Made by a program: the position numbers and the translations under genes. Under the pieces are notes generated by a model that was given only the letters and a program-made list of their open reading frames with translations, ran no database searches and was not told where the DNA came from. From DASRQK01 sp964401685 (GTDB taxonomy: Bacteria > Bacteroidota > Bacteroidia > Sphingobacteriales > Sphingobacteriaceae), in contig CAYNZH010000045.1 in the NCBI GenBank assembly GCA_964401685.1, positions 1 through 14,398 of the forward strand: a stretch of DNA of 14,398 nt, written 5' to 3'. Positions within the stretch are counted from its first letter, which is position 1, and each line of letters starts with the position of its first letter. Positions 1 through 6,278 of the stretch are shown here, one piece after another.

Positions 1-341
1 CCGAATCGGGTTGGATGTTTTATCAGGATATATTTTATACATTCAGAAGTCTTCCGCTTTCCATCAATGCGCGAACTGCTTATTTCCAGACAAGCGGCAG
101 CAATACCAGGATGTATGTATTTGAGAGCGATGTGATGTTTGCTAGTACGACTTCCTTTTATCAATACAAGGGTTGGAGGCTTTATATGAATGCCCGTTGG
201 AGATTGTCCAGAAACATGGATTTTTGGGTCAAGTACGGGATTACAGGCTATCTTGACAGACAGGCAGTGGGCACCGGGCTCGATCAGATTGATGGAACAG
301 ACAAATCGGAACTAAAAGTGCAACTTCGGTTACGTCTCTGA
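1..341 (+). CDS. C-terminal fragment of a beta-rich, probably outer-membrane-associated protein (5' end outside window)
   Basis: The reading frame is open from the window edge (first full codon at position 3) to a TGA at 339-341, giving about 112 residues, so the true start lies upstream; the internal ATG at 15 is not a convincing start. The protein alternates aromatic and hydrophilic residues in beta-strand fashion (for example MYVFESDVMF, GWRLYMNARWRL, FWVKYGI) and ends in a strand-like KVQLRLRL after a GTGLDQIDGTDKSEL stretch. From memory of the family, this pattern resembles the C-terminal region of the large Bacteroidota proteins that carry ComEA-like helix-hairpin-helix repeats near the N-terminus and end in a barrel-like segment. 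The HHH part is not in the window, so that assignment is tentative. The gene ends 5 bases from the convergent protease gene, leaving no room for a terminator hairpin between them. Confidence 0.6.
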   Translation, partial: ESGWMFYQDIFYTFRSLPLSINARTAYFQTSGSNTRMYVFESDVMFASTTSFYQYKGWRLYMNARWRLSRNMDFWVKYGITGYLDRQAVGTGLDQIDGTDKSELKVQLRLRL

Positions 342-346
342 GTAAA

Positions 347-1423
347 TTAATAGACCTTTATATGGAAAACATAATCTTGTATCCGTTTGACTTGCTCTGT
401 CCTCGGCAGCCGACTAAGGCTATTTCGTTTGCTCAGTATTACCCCGTCGGGAATGGAATCAGTAGGAATTTGGCTTAGGGTCTCCAGCAGCTTTTCTGTT
501 TTTATGGCAAAGGAAACGCCGTCCAGGCCGGTCTGCTTTCCGCTGATAATTCCGATGATGTTACCTTTGCTATCCAGCAAGGGCCCGCCACTATTACCGG
601 GATTCACGGGAATGGATACTTGGTATGAAGTGGTGTCTCCACCGTAGCCAGAGGTAGAACTCAGGTAACCTTGTCCAAATACAGATTCATCTCGGGGAAA
701 GCCCAGGGTGAAAACATCTTCCCCGAGGTCGGTCAAACTTGCCTTAAAGGTATAAGGAGTCGGCTTCAAAGGTTCGTAGCGATCGTCGCTGATCATGAGG
801 ATCGCCAGATCAGAAGCCGGATCCGCATAGAGTACTTTGGCGTGATAAGCATCACCCTTTGCATTCTGTATGTGGACAGAATCGGCACCTGCGATCACGT
901 GGTGATTTGTGACAATATAGCCCAGATGAGAGATCATAAATCCCGTCGCCCCGAAATTGTTCGGGGTAGAAGGCTGTTTGTCACTGATATTGTTTATCAC
1001 GGCATTTTGCGCGTTGACATTTCTTTTGACCGCATTCATGTCGCGGCGCAACTCCCGGTAATTGGAACTGTTTCTTTCCATATTCTGGAAATAGCCGGTG
1101 AAAAACAAGGTCGCAAACGCGGAAATGATGGCAATTGCAGCGGCCGAAACGACGTTGATTCCGAGTTTCTTCCACAGCCGAACTATCTTGGGTGGGGAAG
1201 GAACTTGATGATCGTCACTTCTCCTGCTTTTCAATTTTTTCAGAAAATCTTGTCGCTCCCCGAAGGCTTTCATTTGGGATACAAGTTCCCTATGCTCATG
1301 AAATTCGGCCCTTAAATTGGGGTCAGAAGCAAGCAGAGATTCCAGGTGCTGTTTTTCACCCGCTTCTAAACGACCCTGCAAGTACAGGTCAAAAAGTTCG
1401 TCACGCTTACTGTTGTTTATCAT
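347..1423 (-). CDS. Membrane-anchored HtrA-like trypsin-family serine protease with anti-sigma-like N-terminus
   Basis: The 358-residue product has three parts. Residues 1-85 are cytoplasmic and charged, with the pattern DLYLQGRLEAGEKQHLESLL and DPNLRAEFHEHRELV, typical of N-termini of Bacteroidota anti-sigma-like proteins encoded beside ECF sigma genes. No Cys is present anywhere, so this is not a canonical HxxxCxxC zinc anti-sigma domain. Residues about 89-111 form one membrane helix. Residues 112-150 look like a short coiled-coil linker. Residues 155-315 are an S1C/HtrA-type protease with the triad His175 (TNHHVI), Asp205 (SDLAIL) and Ser278 (GNSGGP). There is no PDZ domain; the C-terminal tail (about 320-358) is short and basic. 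Topology predicts the protease in the periplasm. The ATG overlaps the end of the sigma gene by 17 bases, implying coupled translation. A likely role is control of the adjacent sigma factor in envelope stress, but that is inferred from position and architecture. Confidence 0.87.
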   Translation of the reverse strand: MINNSKRDELFDLYLQGRLEAGEKQHLESLLASDPNLRAEFHEHRELVSQMKAFGERQDFLKKLKSRRSDDHQVPSPPKIVRLWKKLGINVVSAAAIAIISAFATLFFTGYFQNMERNSSNYRELRRDMNAVKRNVNAQNAVINNISDKQPSTPNNFGATGFMISHLGYIVTNHHVIAGADSVHIQNAKGDAYHAKVLYADPASDLAILMISDDRYEPLKPTPYTFKASLTDLGEDVFTLGFPRDESVFGQGYLSSTSGYGGDTTSYQVSIPVNPGNSGGPLLDSKGNIIGIISGKQTGLDGVSFAIKTEKLLETLSQIPTDSIPDGVILSKRNSLSRLPRTEQVKRIQDYVFHIKVY

Positions 1424-1991
1424 GTTGAAAAAAAAACTTTTTTAGCCTTTGCAGGCACTTATATTTTTGATTTTTGGCATTGTCTGCATTGGTATATCCA
1501 TATTTCTCACCAATTTGCTGCATAGACATTCCCCGTATGTAAAAATCCTGGAGAATGTTCTGGCAGGGATCTCCTAGCTGAGACAAAGCCTGCTTCATTT
1601 TCTGAAATTGGGCCTCCGTTTCGAGGTGCTCCTGAATATCCAAGTCGACAAATTCCAGCGAATGACCTTCCAGATAACTTTCGGATGGAAGTCTATTCTT
1701 TAATTTGAGCTGTTTGAGCCACAATCTGCGGCAAACAGAGTAGATATATGTGTTCAGGCGGCAGTTTAATTCAAAATCTCCGGATTTTGCTTTGTCATAC
1801 AAAACCAGCACTGCGTCCTGAAACAAATCCTCAGCTTCCTGGTTGGAGCCCGAATTTTTTGTAACCATATGCAGAACTGATGGGTAATGAATGGTATACA
1901 ATTTATCCAAAGCTTGCCGGTCCCCGGCACCCAATCCCAGGATAATTTCACGGTCCTGTTCAGAAACAGAGGATGTATAAAATTTCTTCAC
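1407..1991 (-). CDS. ECF-type RNA polymerase sigma factor (sigma-70 family)
   Basis: The 194-residue protein has sigma region 2 at about residues 28-95 (LYTIHYPSVLHMV, then EAEDLFQDAVLVLYD, the usual core-binding and -10-recognition helices). Region 4 lies at about 132-188 (LSQLGDPCQNILQDFYIRGMSMQQIGEKYGY, a helix-turn-helix for -35 recognition). Regions 1 and 3 are absent, as in ECF sigma factors. The start is a GTG at 1991: an in-frame TAA lies immediately upstream and there is no in-frame ATG before residue 42, inside region 2. A near-perfect Bacteroidota promoter lies 34 bases upstream. The 3' end overlaps the membrane protease with anti-sigma-like N-terminus, its presumed partner. No known ECF group is assigned, and the regulon cannot be read from this window. 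An unusual A6-G-T9 tract sits near the 3' end. Confidence 0.92.
   Translation of the reverse strand: MKKFYTSSVSEQDREIILGLGAGDRQALDKLYTIHYPSVLHMVTKNSGSNQEAEDLFQDAVLVLYDKAKSGDFELNCRLNTYIYSVCRRLWLKQLKLKNRLPSESYLEGHSLEFVDLDIQEHLETEAQFQKMKQALSQLGDPCQNILQDFYIRGMSMQQIGEKYGYTNADNAKNQKYKCLQRLKKFFFQHDKQQ
1428..1443 (-). other. Homopolymer slippery tract (A6-G-T9 on the coding strand) at the sigma/protease junction
   Basis: On the minus strand the sigma gene reads CTA AAA AAG TTT TTT TTT just before the ATG of the protease gene. It contains the heptamer A AAA AAG in the sigma frame, the same as the dnaX frameshift heptamer, followed by nine T. The protease frame is +1 relative to the sigma frame and has no stop between the T run and its ATG. 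Loss of one U by transcriptional slippage would therefore fuse the two proteins. A -1 ribosomal shift would instead reach a TGA after a few codons. What is seen is the tract; slippage is a hypothesis. Confidence 0.4.
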
Positions 1992-2025
1992 TTATTAATA
2001 CGCTAATTTCATTTTGGTAACCCTG

Positions 2026-2056
2026 CAAAGTTATGCTTTTGATTAATTCTCCCAAA
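2026..2056 (-). promoter_or_regulatory. Bacteroidota-type promoter for the ECF sigma gene
   Basis: On the minus strand a -33 TTTG (2056-2053) is followed after 19 bases by the -7 box TAACTTTG (2033-2026), matching TAnnTTTG in full. The GTG start at 1991 follows about 34 bases downstream. The spacing is inside the 17-23 range known for the primary sigma factor of Bacteroidota. Confidence 0.65.
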
Positions 2057-2072
2057 TTAATCATTAACTTAG
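2039..2072 (+). promoter_or_regulatory. Possible promoter for the polyprenyl synthase gene
   Basis: TTG (2039-2041), a 23-base spacer and TAACTTAG (2065-2072, one mismatch to TAnnTTTG) precede the ATG at 2090. It overlaps the opposing sigma-gene promoter, so the two could compete. The -7 match is imperfect and the spacer is at the long limit. Confidence 0.35.
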
Positions 2073-2089
2073 CAAAATACTCTGAAAAA

Positions 2090-3076
2090 ATGATGAATTT
2101 TCTGGAATCTTGGAAAAATCAGGTGGAGGAAGGGCTGGCAACCATCGACCTTCCGGACCGACCAAAAGATCTTTATGACCCCATACGTTATATGCTTGCT
2201 TTGGGAGGAAAGCGGATTCGCCCGATCTTGGTACTGATGGGCGCAGAAGTCTTTGATCCTGCGAAAAAAGAAGCAGCACTTTCCAGCGCCCTTTCAATAG
2301 AACTTTTCCACAATTTCACCCTTATTCATGACGACATTATGGATCGGGCGTCGCTGAGGAGAGGTAAGCCGACAGTGCATACGAGATGGAGCAACAACGT
2401 TGCCGTCCTGGCCGGGGATAATCTATTGATTCTTGCCTATCAGCACCTGGCCAAAAGTCCCTCGTCCTGTCTTGGCGGGCTGTTAACTGTTTTTAATAAA
2501 ATGGCTCAGGAAGTGTGCGAAGGGCAGCAGTTGGACATGGACTACGAAAAATTGGAGATGATCAGCTCCGATGAATATCTGGAGATGATACGTTTAAAAA
2601 CGTCTGTTCTTTTGGGTGCAGCCCTAAAGATGGGCGCACTCATAGGTGGTGCATCTGCTGAGAAAGCTAGATTGATCTACGATTTTGGCGTATACATTGG
2701 ACTAGCTTTTCAAATACAAGACGATATTTTAGACGTATACGGCGACGCTGCAAAGGTAGGAAAGAAAGTTGGCGGGGATATTCTGGCGAATAAGAAAACT
2801 TTTCTTTTTATTCGGGCCTTTGAATCGGGGAATCCAGCGCAGAAGGCAGCGCTCCTGAACTGGTTTTCGGAGTCGGATTCGGGCGCGCGAGCAGATGCTA
2901 AAATCAAGGGGGTCATGGAATTATATGACCAGCTCGGCGTCAGGGAAAGCGCTAGCGAAAAAATGGAATTTTTTATTGGAAAGGCCTTTGCATGCCTAGA
3001 AAGTCTGGACTTGGAAGTCGAGAGATTGGGCAATTTACGGAGGCTGGCGCAAATATTGCTTATTAGAGAGAAATAG
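2090..3076 (+). CDS. Polyprenyl diphosphate synthase (short-chain type, trans-isoprenyl)
   Basis: This enzyme condenses isopentenyl diphosphate with allylic diphosphates in the cytoplasm, feeding quinone, carotenoid or cell-wall lipid carriers. From the ATG at 2090 it is 328 residues, normal for the family. The two Asp-rich motifs are intact: DDIMD at 81-85 (LIHDDIMDRASLRRGKPTVH) and DDILD at 211-215 (FQIQDDILDVYGD). The IPP-binding GGKRIRP lies at 39-45. Phe76, five residues before the first motif, is aromatic, which in characterised enzymes limits chain length to about C15-C20; there is no two-residue insertion of the type II FPP synthase kind. I prefer 2090 to an upstream in-frame ATG at 2033, because the first 19 codons of that longer form run through the divergent promoter region and do not look like family sequence. 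The stop lies 4 bases before the amidase ATG, suggesting an operon. FPP and GGPP synthase cannot be separated from sequence alone. Confidence 0.88.
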   Translation: MMNFLESWKNQVEEGLATIDLPDRPKDLYDPIRYMLALGGKRIRPILVLMGAEVFDPAKKEAALSSALSIELFHNFTLIHDDIMDRASLRRGKPTVHTRWSNNVAVLAGDNLLILAYQHLAKSPSSCLGGLLTVFNKMAQEVCEGQQLDMDYEKLEMISSDEYLEMIRLKTSVLLGAALKMGALIGGASAEKARLIYDFGVYIGLAFQIQDDILDVYGDAAKVGKKVGGDILANKKTFLFIRAFESGNPAQKAALLNWFSESDSGARADAKIKGVMELYDQLGVRESASEKMEFFIGKAFACLESLDLEVERLGNLRRLAQILLIREK

Positions 3077-3080
3077 ATAC

Positions 3081-3866
3081 ATGCCTATGGAGCCATTAAA
3101 AGTAACGATCTTCCAAGCCTATATTTTTTGGGAAAATATCAGTAAAAACCTGGATAATCTCGCCACGCGTCTTGCGTCGCTCAGAGAGAAAACAGATTTG
3201 ATCTTATTACCCGAAATGTTCAATACCGGCTTTACCAATAATGTGGAAAAGTGTGCTGAGAAAATGGGGGGTCAGACCATGAGGTGGATGTATGAAATAG
3301 CGCAGACCTATGATTGCGTGGTGGCGGGAAGCCTCATCATTGAGGACGGTGGAAAATACTACAATCGTTTTATATGGATGTACACGGATGGAAGTTTTGT
3401 CACTTACGACAAGAGACATCTGTTCGCAATGGCCCGGGAGGATGAGGTTTTTACCAGAGGCGAAAAAAGGGTAATCGTCGAATTAAAGGGGTGGAAAATC
3501 TGCCCGATGATCTGCTACGATCTACGGTTTCCGGTTTGGTCGCGCAACCTGAACAATGCCTACGACATCCTCTTGTATGTGGCAAACTGGCCTGACAAAA
3601 GATCCCTGCACTGGAGAAATCTGATCCCTGCGAGGGCGATTGAAAACCAGGCCTTTGTAATCGGGGTGAACCGGGTTGGCCACGATGGGAACGAGCAGTA
3701 TTACCCAGGAGGATCGATGTGTATCTCGCCTACAGGTATTGTCGTTTATTACAAACCCGAATATGAGGATCTTTATACGTTTACGATTTTTCCCAAGGAT
3801 TTGGTCGAAGCTCGCGCCCAGTATCCTTTTTCCAAAGATTCCGATCAGTTTACTTTACACATTTAA
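3081..3866 (+). CDS. Carbon-nitrogen hydrolase (nitrilase superfamily), YafV/Nit2-like omega-amidase
   Basis: The 261-residue protein carries the complete nitrilase catalytic triad: Glu45 (LLPEMFNTGF), Lys111 (YDKRHLF) and Cys145 (PMICYDLRFP). The motifs around them (MFNTGF, CYDLRFPVWSRN, ANWPDKRSLHWRNLIPARAIENQ) resemble omega-amidases such as bacterial YafV and eukaryotic Nit2. Those enzymes hydrolyse alpha-ketoglutaramate and alpha-ketosuccinamate, salvaging the products of glutamine and asparagine transamination. It is cytoplasmic, with no signal peptide or membrane segment. An alternative start at 3087 (Met3) would remove two residues. It follows the polyprenyl synthase by 4 bases and is probably co-transcribed, without an obvious metabolic link. 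The gene converges with purH, with 45 bases between them and no clear terminator. The exact substrate is inferred from family resemblance. Confidence 0.87.
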   Translation: MPMEPLKVTIFQAYIFWENISKNLDNLATRLASLREKTDLILLPEMFNTGFTNNVEKCAEKMGGQTMRWMYEIAQTYDCVVAGSLIIEDGGKYYNRFIWMYTDGSFVTYDKRHLFAMAREDEVFTRGEKRVIVELKGWKICPMICYDLRFPVWSRNLNNAYDILLYVANWPDKRSLHWRNLIPARAIENQAFVIGVNRVGHDGNEQYYPGGSMCISPTGIVVYYKPEYEDLYTFTIFPKDLVEARAQYPFSKDSDQFTLHI

Positions 3867-3911
3867 TAAGGACTGAAAATCCTAAAGAGCCCGCGCGAAC
3901 AAAGGTGCCAT

Positions 3912-5438
3912 TTAGTGTTTGAAGTGGCGTATCCCCGTCGTGACCATGCTAATGCCTTTTTCATTTGCCATATCAATCGAGTCCTGATCTTTGATCGAGC
4001 CCCCTGGCTGCAAAACCGCCGTAATTCCCGCCTCTGCTGCAATTTCCACGCAGTCAGGGAAGGGGAAAAATGCATCGGAGGCCATGACAGACCCCTGGAG
4101 ATCAAATCCAAACGATTTGGCTTTCTCAATGGCTTGTTTCAGTGCGTCCACCCGCGAAGTTTGGCCGACGCCGCTGGCCAGCAACTGATTATCCTTAGCC
4201 AAAACAATCGTGTTAGACTTGGTATGCTTGACGATCTTATTCGCAAAGTAGAGGTCTTCAAATTCCCGTCCACTAGGAACGCGATTGGTTACCGAGGACA
4301 TCTGCTCGGGACCTTCGATAAGTTCGTCTTTATCTTGTTCGATAAACCCATTTAGAAGGGTTTTTACTTGTTTATTGGAAAGGGAAGCATCTTTTCTCCG
4401 AAGGAGAATCCGGTTTTTCTTGGTTTTCAGGAGCTCCAGGGCCTGGGGGTCGAAGTCAGGTGCCACCAGGATTTCAAAGAAAAGCCTGTTGATCTCTTCT
4501 GCAGTAGGGACATCGATCCTTGTGTTGCAGAGGATAACCCCTCCGAAAGCTGAAACCGGATCTGCAGATAGTGCATTTTTCCAGGCGTCAGTGAGATTTT
4601 GGTTGCTGGCAACACCGCAGGCATTGGTATGCTTTAGGATGGCAAAGGTAGGTTCCTTAAATTCGTCGATCAAGGAAATCCCAGCATCTACGTCCACAAG
4701 ATTATTGTAAGACAGTTCTTTACCATTGATTTGGTCGAACATTTGAGATAGATCTCCGTAGAAGACCCCCCGCTGATGGGGATTTTCGCCGTAGCGAAGC
4801 TCCTTCATCTTGTGCTCATTGATCTGTAGCACAGGAAGGGGAGCCTCGGTATTGAAATAATTGAAGATTGCCGTATCATAGTGCGAGGTCACATGGAATG
4901 CTTTTTTGGCAAATACTTTACGGTGTTCCTCCAAAGTCGCACCTTGATAGCTTGCGAGGATACGCTGCAATTCCTGATAATCCGTCTTGGTCGAGATGAT
5001 TACAACATCCTTGTAGTTCTTGGCTGCCGCCCGGATCAGGGACACGCCGCCGATATCGATTTTTTCGATAATTTCCGCCAAATCCGCACCTGCGGCTACC
5101 GTTTCTTCGAAAGGGTAGAGGTCCACGATGACCAGATCTATTTCAGGAATTTCAAAATCATGAATCTGTTTCTTGTCTTCTTCATGTGAGCGCCTTGATA
5201 AAATCCCGCCGAAAACTTTGGGATGCAATGTTTTTACGCGACCACCCAAAATAGAAGGATATCCCGTCAAATCCTCAACCCGGTGTACCGGGAGATCCAT
5301 ATTTCTGATAAAAGTCTCCGTTCCACCAGTCGAATACAGGTGTACACCAAAATCGTGAAGCTGCTGTATCAGCGGAGCAAGTTCTTCTTTGTTGAAAACA
5401 GATATTAAGGCGTTCTTAATTTTAACAAGATGACTCAT
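3912..5438 (-). CDS. purH: Bifunctional AICAR formyltransferase / IMP cyclohydrolase PurH
   Basis: PurH performs the last two steps of IMP synthesis in the cytoplasm: formylation of AICAR with 10-formyl-tetrahydrofolate, then ring closure. The 508-residue length is normal. The N-terminal MGS-like cyclohydrolase domain (about 1-190) shows NALISVFNKEEL, LYSTGGTETFI and GGRVKTLHPKVFGGIL. The transformylase domain (about 200-508) shows ELRYGENPHQ, LKHTNACGVA with the catalytic Lys269-His270 pair, PVSAFGG, and the closing ASDAFFPFPDCVE, QPGGSIKDQDSI and TTGIRHFKH. The ATG at 5438 follows a consensus promoter overlapping the end of purN, so purH can be transcribed alone as well as with purN 51 bases upstream. 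I saw no PurR-type operator. Confidence 0.97.
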   Translation of the reverse strand: MSHLVKIKNALISVFNKEELAPLIQQLHDFGVHLYSTGGTETFIRNMDLPVHRVEDLTGYPSILGGRVKTLHPKVFGGILSRRSHEEDKKQIHDFEIPEIDLVIVDLYPFEETVAAGADLAEIIEKIDIGGVSLIRAAAKNYKDVVIISTKTDYQELQRILASYQGATLEEHRKVFAKKAFHVTSHYDTAIFNYFNTEAPLPVLQINEHKMKELRYGENPHQRGVFYGDLSQMFDQINGKELSYNNLVDVDAGISLIDEFKEPTFAILKHTNACGVASNQNLTDAWKNALSADPVSAFGGVILCNTRIDVPTAEEINRLFFEILVAPDFDPQALELLKTKKNRILLRRKDASLSNKQVKTLLNGFIEQDKDELIEGPEQMSSVTNRVPSGREFEDLYFANKIVKHTKSNTIVLAKDNQLLASGVGQTSRVDALKQAIEKAKSFGFDLQGSVMASDAFFPFPDCVEIAAEAGITAVLQPGGSIKDQDSIDMANEKGISMVTTGIRHFKH

Positions 5439-5457
5439 ATAAATGAATTTAGAGCGG

Positions 5458-5488
5458 CAAAGATACGTTTTCCCTTTTAGCTTGCAAA
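5458..5488 (-). promoter_or_regulatory. Promoter for purH, overlapping the purN-purH junction
   Basis: On the minus strand TTTG (5488-5485), a 19-base spacer and TATCTTTG (5465-5458) form a full TTG-N19-TAnnTTTG match. The purH ATG lies about 20 bases downstream. The box lies just beyond the purN stop codon (5492-5490). Confidence 0.65.
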
Positions 5489-5489
5489 C

Positions 5490-6068
5490 CTATTGCATCT
5501 TCTTTAGTAGGTTTTCGATGATTTTTGGATAATGCAAATGCTCCAGCTGTTGACCCTTGAATTTGATCATCTCCAACTGATCCTCGGGCTCGATCCGGAA
5601 GCGGGCCTGATAAATGATTTCTCCCTCATCAAAGTTTTCATTGACAAAGTGAATAGAGATGCCAGATTCCTCTTCTTTAGCATCCAGAATTGCCCGATGG
5701 ACTTTATCGCCATACATTCCCTTACCTCCGTAAGCGGGAAGCAGAGCGGGGTGAATATTGATAATCTTATTCGGGAAGGCCTTGAGCAGCCTCTGGGGAA
5801 TAAGCCAAAGAAATCCAGCGAGTACGATCAGATCAATGTCAAGTCTTTTGAGCAAATCCACGACCTGGTCCGTGTCAAAAAATTCGGATCTATAGGTTAC
5901 ATGGGCAGGGATTTCAAAATTGTCCGCCCTTTGGAGAACATACGCATCGGGGTTATTCGAGACGATGATGACAACTTCTCCCACATCGCTGTATTTGAAA
6001 TGCTCCATGATTTTTTGAGCATTGGACCCAGATCCTGAAGCAAAAATTGCAATCCTTTTTTTTTCCAT
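5490..6068 (-). CDS. purN: Phosphoribosylglycinamide formyltransferase PurN
   Basis: PurN transfers the formyl group of 10-formyl-tetrahydrofolate to GAR, the third step of purine synthesis. The 192 residues match the family length. Visible motifs are the phosphate-binding loop FASGSGSNAQKI (9-20), LAGFLWLIP (83-91), NIHPALLP with catalytic Asn104 and His106, and FDEGEII with catalytic Asp147. Pairing with purH on one strand fits a small purine operon. The other pur genes are not in the window. The ATG at 6068 is preceded by a consensus promoter at 6103-6134. Confidence 0.95.
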   Translation of the reverse strand: MEKKRIAIFASGSGSNAQKIMEHFKYSDVGEVVIIVSNNPDAYVLQRADNFEIPAHVTYRSEFFDTDQVVDLLKRLDIDLIVLAGFLWLIPQRLLKAFPNKIINIHPALLPAYGGKGMYGDKVHRAILDAKEEESGISIHFVNENFDEGEIIYQARFRIEPEDQLEMIKFKGQQLEHLHYPKIIENLLKKMQ

Positions 6069-6102
6069 AAAGATTCAAGCGGGGGTGATTTCCCCGTTAT
6101 TT

Positions 6103-6134
6103 CAAATCTAACAAAAGTTTGACGAAATTACAAA
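6103..6134 (-). promoter_or_regulatory. Promoter for purN (and purN-purH)
   Basis: On the minus strand TTTG (6134-6131), a 20-base spacer and TAGATTTG (6110-6103) match TTG-N20-TAnnTTTG in full. The purN ATG is about 35 bases downstream. Confidence 0.6.
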
Positions 6135-6204
6135 TATTATGGTAGTAGCCAAGCCACCCCTCCAAGTTGCTGCCGCTTAAGTGACCAGGACAAAGTTAAG
6201 ATTA

Positions 6205-6239
6205 TTGATAGGGATTGACGTGCCTTATCCTTATCTTTG
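6205..6239 (+). promoter_or_regulatory. Promoter for serS
   Basis: A full -7 match TATCTTTG (6232-6239) lies 39 bases before the serS ATG. The best -33 candidate is TTG at 6205-6207 with a 24-base spacer, one longer than the usual range; a second TTG at 6215-6217 is too close. Confidence 0.55.
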
Positions 6240-6278
6240 TCAGCAATTATTTGTCAGAAATAAAACTAAAAGAATATT

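Noticed and set aside
671..1315. 214-residue open frame on the plus strand opposite the protease gene
   Set aside because: It is antisense to a gene with an intact catalytic triad and shows no recognisable motif or start context.
1431..1443. Programmed -1 ribosomal frameshift on A AAA AAG producing a sigma/protease fusion
   Set aside because: The -1 frame meets TGA a few codons later and does not enter the protease frame; only a +1-equivalent event would fuse the two.
2033..2089. N-terminal extension of the polyprenyl synthase from an ATG at 2033
   Set aside because: These codons coincide with overlapping divergent promoter elements and do not resemble the family N-terminus, which begins naturally at 2090.
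3869..3883. Possible terminator between the amidase gene and purH
   Set aside because: Only a 4-base-pair stem (AGGA/TCCT) with a 7-base loop and no T-run.
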